Shown piece by piece: positions 42,824-51,563 of a stretch of 64,000 nt of DNA (its first letter is position 1; the number at the start of each line of letters is the position of its first letter). Location: positions 124,001 through 188,000 of the forward strand of contig NZ_NQOU01000005.1 of assembly GCF_003576595.1 (NCBI RefSeq), read 5' to 3'. The notes below the pieces were generated by a model. That model had not been told where the DNA came from. It worked only from the letters and a program-made list of their open reading frames with translations, and ran no database searches. The position numbers were made by a program, and so were the translations under genes. Source of the stretch: Neopusillimonas maritima. Lineage in GTDB: Bacteria > Pseudomonadota > Gammaproteobacteria > Burkholderiales > Burkholderiaceae_B.

Positions 42824-43807
42824 TTACACCGAAGGCGGTTCGCGATGATGCGGTGTCGTGAAGTCGATGTCCGGCCCTTTTGGAACCACGCCGGTGGGAT
42901 TAACGGTGGCGTGACTCTGGTAATAATGGTTTTTTATGTGTTTGAAATCAACGGTTTCGGCAACCCCGTGCCACTGATAGAGCTCACGCGTAAAGCCCCA
43001 CAAATTGGGCATGTCGACAATACGCTTCAAATTACATTTGAAATGTCCGTGGTAAACAGGGTCGAAACGTACCAGTGTGGTAAACAACCGCCAGTCGGCT
43101 TCGGTGATGCGATCACCCGTTAAATAACGCTGTCTCGACAAACGCAGCTCAAGCGACTCAAGCGCATCGAACAATTCCGTGACAGCCTCGTCGTAGGCAT
43201 CTTGGGTGGTGGCAAACCCCGACCGATAGACACCATTGTTCACACTGTTGTATACCAACTCGTTAACCGCATTGATTTCCTGATGCAGATCAACTGGATA
43301 GTAATCCCCTTCCTTCGCACCAATATCATCGAATGCTGAATTGAACATACGGATGATTTCAGAGGACTCATTACTGACAATAACTTTCCTTTCTTTATCC
43401 CAAAGAATGGGAATGGTGACCCGTCCGGTATAGTCGGGCTGCGTTAACGTATATAACTGATGCACGTAATCGCAATGATTAACCGTATCCGGCACAACGC
43501 CCTCACCCGGTTCGAACGACCAACCTTGGCGCCCCATGAAAAAGTGCACAATCGAAATGTCGATCATGTTTTCCAGGCCCTTGAGCTTGCGGAAGATCAG
43601 CGTGCGATGCGCCCAAGGGCACGCCAGCGAGACATATAAATGGTAACGCCCGGGTTCGGCTTTGAAGCCGCCCTCACCTGTTGGACCGGCAGCGCCATCG
43701 GCGGTCACCCAATTGCGAAACTGCGCCTCAGTGCGAATAAACCGCCCGCCGGTTTTTTTGGTGTCATACCAATCGTCGTGCCACTTACCATCAACTAGTA
43801 AACCCAT
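42824..43807 (-). CDS. yqjG: Glutathionyl-hydroquinone reductase (Xi-class GST)
   Basis: The 327-residue enzyme belongs to the YqjG/ECM4/PcpF group that removes glutathione from glutathionyl-hydroquinones. The catalytic cysteine lies in VSLACPWAHRTLI (CPWAH motif). Other family segments are GGRFIRTEAQFRNWV, VPDTVNHCDYVHQLY and RYLTGDRITEADWRLFTTLVRFD. A strong ribosome site (ACAGGAGAAAA) precedes the ATG. The start is only 11 bases after the cueR stop, so the two are likely cotranscribed, tying this thiol enzyme to the copper-sensing locus. Confidence 0.93.
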   Translation of the reverse strand: MGLLVDGKWHDDWYDTKKTGGRFIRTEAQFRNWVTADGAAGPTGEGGFKAEPGRYHLYVSLACPWAHRTLIFRKLKGLENMIDISIVHFFMGRQGWSFEPGEGVVPDTVNHCDYVHQLYTLTQPDYTGRVTIPILWDKERKVIVSNESSEIIRMFNSAFDDIGAKEGDYYPVDLHQEINAVNELVYNSVNNGVYRSGFATTQDAYDEAVTELFDALESLELRLSRQRYLTGDRITEADWRLFTTLVRFDPVYHGHFKCNLKRIVDMPNLWGFTRELYQWHGVAETVDFKHIKNHYYQSHATVNPTGVVPKGPDIDFTTPHHREPPSV

Positions 43808-43818
43808 TTTTTCTCCTG

Positions 43819-44226
43819 TTATTGCTTAATTTGTGCAGGCGGTTGTGCCAAATCTTCAAGAATGGGACATTCGGGTGAGTCGTCTCCGCCGCAACATTGG
43901 GCCAACCGCTCCAACTCGTTGCGAATGGAAACCAAACGCGCGATGTCAGTGTCTAATTCCCGAATATACCCCTGCGCCAGTGCTTTTACGTCTTCGCTGC
44001 GACGATTGCGGTTACGCCAGAGCTCAAGTAGTGTTTGAATTCGCTCAAGCGAGAACCCCAAATCGCGCGCTCGGCGAATAAAAATAAGTGTCTGAACATC
44101 AGTGGGACCGTACCGCCGGTACCCCGAATCGGATCGGTCCGGGGGTTGAAGCAAACCCACTTGCTCGTAGTAGCGAATCATTTTTGCACTGATGCCCGAT
44201 TGCTTTGCCGCCGCGCCGATGTTCAT
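43819..44226 (-). CDS. cueR: Copper-responsive MerR-type regulator CueR
   Basis: The 135-residue MerR-family activator has the N-terminal winged helix NIGAAAKQSGISAKMIRYYEQ and the dimerisation helix. The C-terminal metal loop CCGGDDSPECPIL places cysteines at 112 and 120, the same positions as the Cu(I) ligands of E. coli CueR. It senses cytoplasmic Cu(I), Ag(I) or Au(I) and twists overlong promoters into an active shape. Two such promoters are visible here: its own divergent copZ promoter and that of copA. It is followed by the hydroquinone reductase gene 11 bases later. Confidence 0.94.
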   Translation of the reverse strand: MNIGAAAKQSGISAKMIRYYEQVGLLQPPDRSDSGYRRYGPTDVQTLIFIRRARDLGFSLERIQTLLELWRNRNRRSEDVKALAQGYIRELDTDIARLVSIRNELERLAQCCGGDDSPECPILEDLAQPPAQIKQ

Positions 44227-44229
44227 TGC

Positions 44230-44260
44230 TTGACCTTCCCACCGTGGGAACGATTAGATT
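44230..44260 (+). promoter_or_regulatory. CueR-type promoter of copZ
   Basis: TTGACC (44230-44235) and TAGATT (44255-44260) are separated by exactly 19 bases. The spacer carries the dyad CCTTCCCACCGTGGGAACG (44234-44252), an imperfect CueR box. It lies just outside the start of the divergent cueR gene, so CueR bound here would activate copZ and could also control its own gene. Confidence 0.82.
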
Positions 44261-44317
44261 AAAGTATGCTAATGCTAACAAATGCCTTCGGGCAACGCTG
44301 TAAAGGAGTTTAAAACC

Positions 44318-44533
44318 ATGCAATTTAATGTTCAGGACATGACCTGCGGCCATTGTGTCGCCGCCATCACTCAAGCGGTGGAAAGCGCCTTTCCACAGGC
44401 TAAGGTATCGATTAACCTGGAGCAGCATCGGGTGGTTGTCGACAATGTCGACGACATCGCTGCAGTGCAGAAAATTATTGAAGAGGAAGGCTATACGCCG
44501 ATTCCTGCCGAACAGTTGAAGAGAGAAATATGA
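44318..44533 (+). CDS. copZ: CopZ-like copper chaperone
   Basis: The 71-residue heavy-metal-associated domain protein starts MQFNVQDMTCGHCVAAITQA, with Cu(I)-binding cysteines in MTCGHC. The start at 44318 has an excellent ribosome site (AAAGGAGTTTAAAACC); an ATG further upstream at 44282 is not needed. It carries Cu(I) to CopA or a regulator. It is transcribed from the CueR promoter just upstream, and its stop overlaps the GST gene by 4 bases. Confidence 0.93.
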   Translation: MQFNVQDMTCGHCVAAITQAVESAFPQAKVSINLEQHRVVVDNVDDIAAVQKIIEEEGYTPIPAEQLKREI

Positions 44534-45231
44534 TTGATTTGTACTACTGGACCACCCCTAACGGGCATAAAATTACACTTTTCCTTGAAGAAACCGGCTT
44601 GGAATATAAACTGATCCCTATCAATATCGGTAAAGGCGATCAATTCAAACCCGAATTTTTGAGCATTGCACCGAATAATCGCATTCCGGCCATTGTCGAC
44701 CAGGCGCCTGCCGATGGGGGCAATCCTATTTCCATCTTCGAATCGGGTGCAATTTTGCAGTATTTGGCCGAAAAAACAGGCCGGTTTTTGCCCGCCGATT
44801 TACGGGGTCGCACTGAAACGGTGCAATGGCTTCATTGGCAAATGGGTGGCTTGGGCCCGATGGCGGGACAAAATCACCATTTCAATCAATATGCGCCCGA
44901 AAAAATCGCGTATGCCATTGACCGCTATGTACGTGAAACTGCGCGTTTATATGGTGTCTTGAACAAACGGCTGGCCGATCGCGAGTTTATTGCCGGGAAC
45001 GAGTACACCATTGCGGATATGGCCAGTTACCCGTGGATTGTTTCTCACCCCAAACAACAACAGAATCTCGATGACTTTCCCCACCTTAAACGCTGGTTCA
45101 ACAACATTGCCGAACGGCCGGCAACCAAACGTGCTTATGCACGCGCTGCCGAAGTGAACAGTCAACCTACGGTACACGACGAAGAGGCACGCAAGCTACT
45201 GTTCGGCCAAGGTGCTCATACTGTCAAATAA
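44530..45231 (+). CDS. yfcG: YfcG-type glutathione S-transferase (disulfide-bond oxidoreductase)
   Basis: The 233-residue protein closely resembles E. coli YfcG, a Nu-class GST with glutathione-disulfide reductase activity. Family segments are TPNGHKITLFLEETGLEYKL (the threonine/asparagine active site), APNNRIPAIVD, FESGAILQYLAEKTGRFLP and the Nu-class QWLHWQMGGLGPMAGQNHHF. It overlaps copZ by 4 bases, so it should be copper-induced. This suggests a role in restoring thiols oxidised or bound by copper. Confidence 0.92.
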   Translation: MIDLYYWTTPNGHKITLFLEETGLEYKLIPINIGKGDQFKPEFLSIAPNNRIPAIVDQAPADGGNPISIFESGAILQYLAEKTGRFLPADLRGRTETVQWLHWQMGGLGPMAGQNHHFNQYAPEKIAYAIDRYVRETARLYGVLNKRLADREFIAGNEYTIADMASYPWIVSHPKQQQNLDDFPHLKRWFNNIAERPATKRAYARAAEVNSQPTVHDEEARKLLFGQGAHTVK

Positions 45232-45242
45232 AGTTGCAGCTT

Positions 45243-46049
45243 ATGAAAGGCTTTTTCTCTCGAATTCATCCGGCGTCTGCCATTCTGGCCTGCCTCATGC
45301 TGGCAGGTTGTGCCTCGTCGCCTTCGAACATCTCTTTAATTCCGGCCGACAAGGTGGCCTCGCAAACGGAAAAGGAAGGCTTGTTCACGCAACCGGTTGA
45401 GTGGGAAAAAACCCGGCCGGGTTGCGAAGGTGAGTGCCCGACAATAACGGTCAAATCCCTGGTTTTTCCAGGGGTACCCGTGTTAACAGACTTGGTTGAC
45501 CATGCCCTGGCCATGATGACGGGGGTGAATGCGCAGCGAGCGCCCGGCTATACCACCATTGCAGGGTTCGAGTCTTATTTCTGGCAAACAGCCGGTCCGC
45601 GCGATGAGGTGATTCTGAATGCCAAAACCCGTTACAGGAACCGCTATCTGACTGTTATTGAACTGGATAGCTGGCAATATTTAACCGGCGCCGCACATGG
45701 CATTGCGGCTACGCAGTTTTTAAACTGGGATAATGGCAGCCGGAAAGTACTGGGCATTCGCAATGTATTACAGCCAAATCAATACGAAGCGTATCTAGAA
45801 GCGCTACGTCGGGCGCATCAGCGCTGGCTGGAAACTCAGCCTGCCGCTCGCGAAAAACCCGCTGAATATAACCGTTTATGGCCGTTTCAACCCAGCGACA
45901 ACTACGCCTTTACTGATACCGGTTTGGTCGTCAAATACGACTCGTATGCCATAGCGCCCTATTCATCCGGGCAGCCCGAATTGCTTATTCCATACAGTGA
46001 ACTGCGCGGTGTTTTGCGCCCGGAATTTATACCGGCTGAAACAGCTTAA
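45243..46049 (+). CDS. RsiV/DUF3298-like lipoprotein
   Basis: The start at 45243 gives 268 residues with a lipoprotein signal ending at lipobox LAGC (cysteine about residue 23 of MKGFFSRIHPASAILACLML...). A TTG three codons earlier is a less likely start. The mature part resembles the DUF4163/DUF3298 proteins related to RsiV: an N-terminal beta region (CPTITVKSLVFPGVPVLTDLV), YLTGAAHGIAATQFLNWD in the middle and a C-terminal VVKYDSYAIAPYSSGQPELLIPY. In RsiV this domain binds lysozyme; here the ligand is unknown. It follows the GST by 11 bases and may be part of the same transcript. Confidence 0.75.
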   Translation: MKGFFSRIHPASAILACLMLAGCASSPSNISLIPADKVASQTEKEGLFTQPVEWEKTRPGCEGECPTITVKSLVFPGVPVLTDLVDHALAMMTGVNAQRAPGYTTIAGFESYFWQTAGPRDEVILNAKTRYRNRYLTVIELDSWQYLTGAAHGIAATQFLNWDNGSRKVLGIRNVLQPNQYEAYLEALRRAHQRWLETQPAAREKPAEYNRLWPFQPSDNYAFTDTGLVVKYDSYAIAPYSSGQPELLIPYSELRGVLRPEFIPAETA

Positions 46050-46633
46050 GAAAGGTCAAGGATTTGGCCCTTGCCTTTTGTCCAGTCAGTGAGTTGGGTG
46101 CAAAAATCGTCGCATTGCGCCTCAGGCACACGCAATTGCCAAACAACGCCGTGCGCGTCAAATTGCTCAGACTCTATATGCGCGCTGAACTGCCCCAATC
46201 GCCCTCGAATCAGGGCCATATCGGAAAAAGGGCACCAACAAGACAACGTGCGGGTTGGCACCCAGGGGGTTTTGGCCGCCAGCCTTAAGCACTGCCCTGC
46301 TGCACCACCATAAGCCCGTGCCAAGCCTCCCGTACCCAATTTAATGCCGCCAAACCAGCGTACGACCAAAACAACCGCATAATCAATTTCATGGCCTTCA
46401 ATGGCTTGTAAAATAGGGCGCCCTGCGGTACCGCCCGGCTCACCATCATCATGAAAGCGATAATTTTGCCCGATGCGCCAAGCCCAGCAATGATGATTCG
46501 CGTCGGGATAAACATGTTGTGCAATAAAGCTTTGGGCTGCCTCGGTATCATTTACCGGTGCGGCAAAAGCCAGAAACCGGCTTTTGCGTACCTCCTCTTC
46601 AAATGAGTGAGCCTGGATAAGGACAAACGTCAC
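46046..46633 (-). CDS. yigZ: YigZ/IMPACT family protein
   Basis: The 195-residue protein has the UPF0029/Impact N-terminal domain (EEEVRKSRFLAFAAPV, then FHDDGEPGGTAGRPILQAIE and VLVVRWFGGIKLGTGGLARAY) and the smaller C-terminal DUF1949-like ferredoxin fold. The biochemical function of YigZ is unsettled; links to translation control are known for the eukaryotic relative. It overlaps the convergent lipoprotein gene by 4 bases and is followed, reading in the minus direction, from the ABC-F gene by 5 bases. Confidence 0.9.
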   Translation of the reverse strand: MTFVLIQAHSFEEEVRKSRFLAFAAPVNDTEAAQSFIAQHVYPDANHHCWAWRIGQNYRFHDDGEPGGTAGRPILQAIEGHEIDYAVVLVVRWFGGIKLGTGGLARAYGGAAGQCLRLAAKTPWVPTRTLSCWCPFSDMALIRGRLGQFSAHIESEQFDAHGVVWQLRVPEAQCDDFCTQLTDWTKGKGQILDLS

Positions 46634-46638
46634 CCGTG

Positions 46639-48240
46639 TTACTCCTCGATACCCCGCACGCTCAGAAAGTCATCGTAATTGCCCGCGTAATCCACCACCT
46701 CGCCATCCGCTTGAATTTCCCAGATACGCGTGGCCAGGCCCGACACAAACTGACGGTCGTGCGAAACGAAAATGAGCGTACCTTTATACAATTCCAAGGC
46801 ATACTGAAGCGACTCGATCGACTCCATATCCAGGTGATTAGTGGGCTCGTCGAGCAGCAATACATTATGGCGCCCCAACATCAGGCGGCCGAATGTCATG
46901 CGATTCTTTTCACCCCCCGACAACACTTTCACCGGCTTTACGATGTCGTCGGCCGAAAACAGCAAACGCCCCAGCACAGAACGAATGGCTTGGTCGTCAT
47001 CGCCGGGCTCGCGGTAATCTGTCATCCAGTCGAACACTTTTTTGTCAGTCTGAAACTGGTCTGATACGTCTTGGGCCATATAGCCGCAGTCGGCGTTTTC
47101 CGACCATTTGATACTGCCCTGATCAGGCGCCAGGTCATCGGCGAGCATACGCAGCAGCGTTGTCTTACCCACCCCGTTCGCCCCAATAATGGCGATTTTT
47201 TCACCCGCCTCCACCATGGCGGAAAAGGACTTAATGACTGGATGGTCGTATGTTTTGCTAACCCGCTCGGCGGTTACGGCCAAACGATGCATCACCTTCT
47301 TTTGTTCGAAACGAATATACGGGTTTTGACGCGAAGAAGGCTTGACTTCGATAGTATCGGCCTTGATTCGGTCGATTTGCTTCAGACGGGAAGTAGCCTG
47401 CCGTGACTTGGATTTATTGGCGGCAAAGCGGCGTACAAAGTCCTGCAATTCCGCTACGCGTTCCTTGGCTTTAGCGTTCGCCGTTACGGTCCGCTCACGC
47501 GCCTGAGCCGAAGCCAGCATGTAATCATCGTAATTGCCCGGATACACTCGCAACTCGCCGTAATCAAGGTCGGCCATGTGAGAACACACCGCATTTAGAA
47601 AATGGCGGTCGTGGCTAATGATGATCATAGTGCTTTGATAACCATTCAGCACATTTTCCAGCCAGCGAATCGTGTTGATATCCAGGTTATTGGTGGGCTC
47701 GTCGAGCAACAACACGTCGGGGTTGGAAAACAACGCTTGGGCCAACAAAACACGCAATTTCCAGCCAGGCGCGATTTCGCGCATAGGCAGGTTATGTTGC
47801 TCAACTGGAATTTCCAGTCCCAGCAATAGTTCTCCGGCGCGGGCCTCTGCGGTATAGCCGTCATATTCGGCGAATTTGGCTTCCAGCTCAGCCGCGCGCA
47901 TGTAATCATCTTCAGTGGCGTCGGGGTTGGCGTAAATGGCATCGCGCTCGCTCATGACGCGCCACATTTCAACGTGGCCCATCAACACCACGTCGAGCAC
48001 ACGACTGTCTTCAAAGGCGAATTGATCCTGGCGCAATTTCCCAAGCCGGGTGCCCGGCTCCAACGACACATTGCCCGATGACGGTTCCAGGTCGCCGCCC
48101 AGAATCTTCATCAGTGTCGACTTGCCTGAACCATTGGCACCAATCAAGCCGTAACGGTTGCCTTCACCAAACTTGGCGTTGACGTTTTCAAATAAAGGCT
48201 TGGGGCCAAACTGAATTGTTAAGTTAGCGGTGGTAATCAC
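46639..48240 (-). CDS. ybiT: ABC-F family ATPase, YbiT-like
   Basis: With the GTG at 48240 the protein has 533 residues and starts [20 protein letters not shown], aligning with the first residues of E. coli YbiT (530). An upstream in-frame start would add 18 unconserved residues. It has two ABC cassettes: Walker [10 protein letters not shown] and GANGVGKTT, signatures in the [18 protein letters not shown] region and [16 protein letters not shown], and Walker [12 protein letters not shown] and [11 protein letters not shown], with no membrane domain. ABC-F proteins bind ribosomes and regulate translation or restart. YbiT has a long inter-domain linker, also present here. Confidence 0.9.
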   Translation of the reverse strand: MITTANLTIQFGPKPLFENVNAKFGEGNRYGLIGANGSGKSTLMKILGGDLEPSSGNVSLEPGTRLGKLRQDQFAFEDSRVLDVVLMGHVEMWRVMSERDAIYANPDATEDDYMRAAELEAKFAEYDGYTAEARAGELLLGLEIPVEQHNLPMREIAPGWKLRVLLAQALFSNPDVLLLDEPTNNLDINTIRWLENVLNGYQSTMIIISHDRHFLNAVCSHMADLDYGELRVYPGNYDDYMLASAQARERTVTANAKAKERVAELQDFVRRFAANKSKSRQATSRLKQIDRIKADTIEVKPSSRQNPYIRFEQKKVMHRLAVTAERVSKTYDHPVIKSFSAMVEAGEKIAIIGANGVGKTTLLRMLADDLAPDQGSIKWSENADCGYMAQDVSDQFQTDKKVFDWMTDYREPGDDDQAIRSVLGRLLFSADDIVKPVKVLSGGEKNRMTFGRLMLGRHNVLLLDEPTNHLDMESIESLQYALELYKGTLIFVSHDRQFVSGLATRIWEIQADGEVVDYAGNYDDFLSVRGIEE

Positions 48241-48336
48241 AGAAAATACCGGCTCTATAAAAAAATAGGCGCCACTTTTCAAAGCAGCGCACAAAAGGGT
48301 GAATGACGTTAACCCGTTAGTTTAACAAGTTCCGTT

Positions 48337-49245
48337 TTAATGTTCTTCCAACACCAAATAGGCCATGCCGTCTTCAGTGGCAATGCCCACTTTACGCCCC
48401 ACCGGCAGCGTTGCTTTTACTGCCACGTGGCCGTAGGGCAATCCGGTAACAACCGGTACTTTGACGGTGTTTCGTAACCAGGCCACTACCGAAGGCAAGT
48501 CGAAACCGTTATCCAATGGGCCCAGTTTGTAATCGGTAAATTGCCCCAGCACAATGGCCTTTTGACGCGCCAGAATCCCCGCCTGCCACAATTGCGCCAA
48601 CATACGCTCGATACGATAGGGGTGTTCGGCCACGTCTTCAAGAAATAAAATACCGCCTTTAACCTTGGGCATGAATGGTGTGCCCACCAACGAGGCCACC
48701 ATGGCTAAATTGCCACCCCATAAAACGCCGCGCGCGTCCACCGGGTCGGCATCAGGCGCTTCGAAACTCAAAATTTCCAGTTCACGGCTTAACGCCTCAG
48801 TGAACAGGGCGGCAGTTAAGTCGTTTATCTTTTTTCCGCCAAAATCATGAAATGCCATGGGGCCGGAAAAGCTGGTCGCACCGGTTTTTGCCAAAAGCGC
48901 CAGATTAAACAAGGTGAAATCACTTAAACCCACAAAAGTTTTACCGCTATCGGCCACGGCACGCCAATCGATTGCCGGAAGGATTCGACTTAAACCATAA
49001 CCTCCCCGAGTTGCCATGACGACCGGCTGTTTTTGTTTTGTAGCGCGGTTAATGGCGGCCAATCGCTGCGTGTCGGTGCCGGCGAAACGCTCATGCACAG
49101 CCAAGGCGGCGCGATCGACTGTCGTGCGGAACCCCATTGACTTCAAATGTGCCCGAGCACGGTCCAGCGCCTCAGCATCCGGCACCACCCCGGACGGGGA
49201 AAACAAGTATATGCCCTTGGGCGCGGCTTCCTGATGGTGACCCAT
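48337..49245 (-). CDS. ldcA: LD-carboxypeptidase (muramoyltetrapeptide carboxypeptidase)
   Basis: The 302-residue S66-family serine peptidase removes the terminal D-Ala from murein tetrapeptides during cell-wall recycling. It is cytoplasmic, as no signal is present. Motifs are MATRGGYGLSRILPAIDW, the nucleophile serine in FVGLSDFT (about residue 115), the glutamate in LFLEDVAEHPYRIERML and the histidine in VVTGLPYGH. The tadA gene lies 5 bases upstream on the same strand. Confidence 0.92.
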   Translation of the reverse strand: MGHHQEAAPKGIYLFSPSGVVPDAEALDRARAHLKSMGFRTTVDRAALAVHERFAGTDTQRLAAINRATKQKQPVVMATRGGYGLSRILPAIDWRAVADSGKTFVGLSDFTLFNLALLAKTGATSFSGPMAFHDFGGKKINDLTAALFTEALSRELEILSFEAPDADPVDARGVLWGGNLAMVASLVGTPFMPKVKGGILFLEDVAEHPYRIERMLAQLWQAGILARQKAIVLGQFTDYKLGPLDNGFDLPSVVAWLRNTVKVPVVTGLPYGHVAVKATLPVGRKVGIATEDGMAYLVLEEH

Positions 49246-49250
49246 ACTGC

Positions 49251-49772
49251 TTACCTCTTCAGTTGTTCACGCTGCGCACGAGCCTGGGCCCGCCTGTCGC
49301 GAAAGAAATCGGATAATAACGCACCACACGCGTCAGCCATGACACCTCCCCGCACCTGGGTATGATGATTCAACTGCTTAAAAGTAGAAATATCCAGCAC
49401 GCTGCCGCATGCCCCCGTTTTGGGGTCGGATGCACCAAAAATCACCTCGGCCACCCTGGCATGCATTAAAGCGCCCATGCACATCACACACGGTTCAAGC
49501 GTTACATATACACGTAGCCCCGGCAAACGGTAGTTTTCCTGTTCCGTTGCGGCCTCGCGCAAGGCGACGATTTCAGCGTGGGCAGTGGGGTCGTGGTTAA
49601 TAATGGTGCGGTTATGCCCTGCTCCCAACACACGACCTTGTTCATCGAGCACCACCGCCCCAACGGGAATTTCGCCCAGTTCAATCGCCCGTTTGGCCTG
49701 ATCGAGCGCCAGTGCCATCGCAGCCGCGTCGCGCGCCGCTAAAGCTGTTCCAAGGGGAGCAGATTCAGTCAT
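49251..49772 (-). CDS. tadA: tRNA-specific adenosine deaminase
   Basis: The 173-residue zinc deaminase converts the wobble adenosine of tRNA-Arg(ACG) to inosine. The active site is HAEIVALREAA (zinc histidine and catalytic glutamate, about residue 65) and PCVMCMGALMHARV (two zinc cysteines). A leading segment of about 15 residues precedes the core. It overlaps no gene; ldcA follows after 5 bases and the HAD gene precedes it by 12 bases, so the three are probably one operon. Confidence 0.95.
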   Translation of the reverse strand: MTESAPLGTALAARDAAAMALALDQAKRAIELGEIPVGAVVLDEQGRVLGAGHNRTIINHDPTAHAEIVALREAATEQENYRLPGLRVYVTLEPCVMCMGALMHARVAEVIFGASDPKTGACGSVLDISTFKQLNHHTQVRGGVMADACGALLSDFFRDRRAQARAQREQLKR

Positions 49773-49784
49773 GCTGATATTGCC

Positions 49785-50633
49785 TTAGCCGACATACATA
49801 CGCGACTGCAGCGCAATTCGACCGGCCAGGCTTTCAACCGCCTCTTCCAGCCATTGATACAGCTCGGCGTCTTCGTCGTAACGCGCCTGATTCAGGTTCG
49901 AGACCCGCCCTTCCTGAATAAACCCCCAGGCCCGGCTGCGCTTCTCGCGGTGGGCGCGGTCCCACACCCCGAACGCGACGCCACCGGCCTGGCGTACAAG
50001 TGAGAAACACGGCACATCGGTGTAGCCGTCGCCGATAAAAATCATTTGTTGAAAAGGCACGCGCAGTTTGTCGGACTCTACCTTGCGATTAACTTCGAAA
50101 GGTTTATTACGCGACGAGGCGCCGATAATACCTTTCTGAATATGAAACAAATAACGTGTTTTATCGGTAAAACTAACCACCCGGCGGGGAAAGTCGATTC
50201 CGCCATCGGCGCCATATTTGAATTCCGATGCCCAAATATCGGTAAATTCTTTCGCAATGGAGGTATGACGCACGACATCGCCTATACCACTGGAAATCAG
50301 ATAAAACTCCAGTTGTACTTGCGGATGATCTTTGCGGACATGCCGACGCAAACGCTCGAACAGGGTTTCCACCCCTTGATGCAAAGGCAATCGGGCGCCC
50401 CACTCCTGCAACCGCTCCCGGGTAATTAAGCCGTACTCACGCGAGCGCGAAAGCGCAATCATTTCATGCAAATACGCGGGAATCGGATCCCAATCGTGCT
50501 CATTTAGCAACGGCCCCACTTTTTCAGACCAGAATTGCCCGGCATCGACACCGATATCGTTTAAAAACCCGGTGGTACTGTCCGGGGCAAGGGTGTCGTC
50601 GAAATCGAACACGAGGGCAATGACATCGGACAT
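49785..50633 (-). CDS. HAD superfamily hydrolase
   Basis: The 282-residue protein has the HAD motif I FDFDDTL (nucleophile D10, acid D12), motif II YLISSGIGDVV, a lysine in the middle region, and motif IV GDGYTDVPCFSLVR (about residue 196). The helical cap lies between motifs I and II (about 20-110). It is a soluble phosphatase-like enzyme whose substrate cannot be named. It lies in a run with tadA and ldcA and is divergent from the universal stress gene with a 95-base gap. Confidence 0.82.
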   Translation of the reverse strand: MSDVIALVFDFDDTLAPDSTTGFLNDIGVDAGQFWSEKVGPLLNEHDWDPIPAYLHEMIALSRSREYGLITRERLQEWGARLPLHQGVETLFERLRRHVRKDHPQVQLEFYLISSGIGDVVRHTSIAKEFTDIWASEFKYGADGGIDFPRRVVSFTDKTRYLFHIQKGIIGASSRNKPFEVNRKVESDKLRVPFQQMIFIGDGYTDVPCFSLVRQAGGVAFGVWDRAHREKRSRAWGFIQEGRVSNLNQARYDEDAELYQWLEEAVESLAGRIALQSRMYVG

Positions 50634-50653
50634 ATCGGCTCTTTAAGAATATC

Positions 50654-50695
50654 TTGCGTTAAATCAAATAGTCGGCTTGGTGATCTTACTAGAAT
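50654..50695 (+). promoter_or_regulatory. FNR/Anr-like promoter of the universal stress gene
   Basis: TTGCGTTAAATCAA at 50654-50667 matches 8 of 10 positions of TTGAT-N4-ATCAA. A TAGAAT minus-10 lies at 50690-50695, predicting a start near 50702 and centring the site at -41.5. This is the same spacing as the perfect site in front of hsp20 at 17468. The usp ATG is 27 bases after the predicted start. Confidence 0.6.
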
Positions 50696-50728
50696 GAAAG
50701 AGACACCATACGTTATTAGGGGAAAATT

Positions 50729-51559
50729 ATGCTGGGACGCATTGCTATTGATCTTACCAAAGATGGAAATCACATACGCCGACTGGACACTACCCTGCGT
50801 CTGGCCAAAAAACATGAAGCCGAGGTTGTGGGGGTGTACCCTCGGCCTGAACCGACAGAATATTTGCGTGGCAATAATTTAATGCCGCCTGAGGTGTCTA
50901 AAATGGTTAGCAGCCAATTGGCTGAGGAACGCACGGAGATGCATGAGCTCTTCAAAAAGCGTACTCAAGAAGCAGGAGTCAAGGCCACTTGGCGTGAGCC
51001 GCAAGGCTTCGCTGAAGAAGTACTGGCGATTCATGCACGCTATTGCGATTTACTGGTTATGAGCCAAAGTGAAAAACAGACCGCATCTATGCGCTCCAGC
51101 CCGGCCGAAACAGTTATTACCACTGCCGGGCGACCCATACTGATGGTGCCCTTTATTGGTGAAATCAACCCCGTTGGTAAACGTATTCTGTTTTGCTGGG
51201 ACCGGGGACGGCGCGCAGCCCGCGCGTTGGCCGATGCCGGCCCGATTCTGCAACAAGCCAAAGACTTGGTCGTTCTTACCATTGACGAGAACCGCGAATT
51301 GGCCAAAAAACAAGATCTGCACGATGACGACTTCAATGCTTATTGCGCGACTCGAGGCTATCCGCAACCCAAATTCATCAGGCAGATCAGTGATCACACC
51401 AGCATCGGCACACTGATCTTGAACGACGCAACTGACCAAGGTTGCGATATGGTGGTAATGGGTGCTTACAACCGTAGTCGCACACGCGAGTGGGTATTAG
51501 GCGGCACCTCGAGAACGCTGCTCGATTCCATGACCGTCCCTATCTTGTTTTCTCATTAA
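50729..51559 (+). CDS. Tandem-domain universal stress protein
   Basis: The 276-residue protein has two Usp folds (about 1-145 and 150-276). The second has an intact ATP-binding loop, VMGAYNRSRTREWVLGGTSRTLLDS (G-x2-G-like, then GGTS). The first reads LLVMSQSEKQTASMRSS and lacks the glycines. Such tandem proteins are commonly induced by oxygen limitation in proteobacteria. The ribosome site TTAGGGGAAAATT is strong. It is a single gene, convergent with nnr (4-base gap), and its promoter carries an FNR-like site. Confidence 0.9.
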   Translation: MLGRIAIDLTKDGNHIRRLDTTLRLAKKHEAEVVGVYPRPEPTEYLRGNNLMPPEVSKMVSSQLAEERTEMHELFKKRTQEAGVKATWREPQGFAEEVLAIHARYCDLLVMSQSEKQTASMRSSPAETVITTAGRPILMVPFIGEINPVGKRILFCWDRGRRAARALADAGPILQQAKDLVVLTIDENRELAKKQDLHDDDFNAYCATRGYPQPKFIRQISDHTSIGTLILNDATDQGCDMVVMGAYNRSRTREWVLGGTSRTLLDSMTVPILFSH

Positions 51560-51563
51560 GTCG

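Noticed and set aside
48295-48336. A terminator between ldcA and the ABC-F gene (GTTAAC/GTTTAAC repeats)
   Set aside because: The stem is short and A/T-rich with no adjacent T run in the needed direction.
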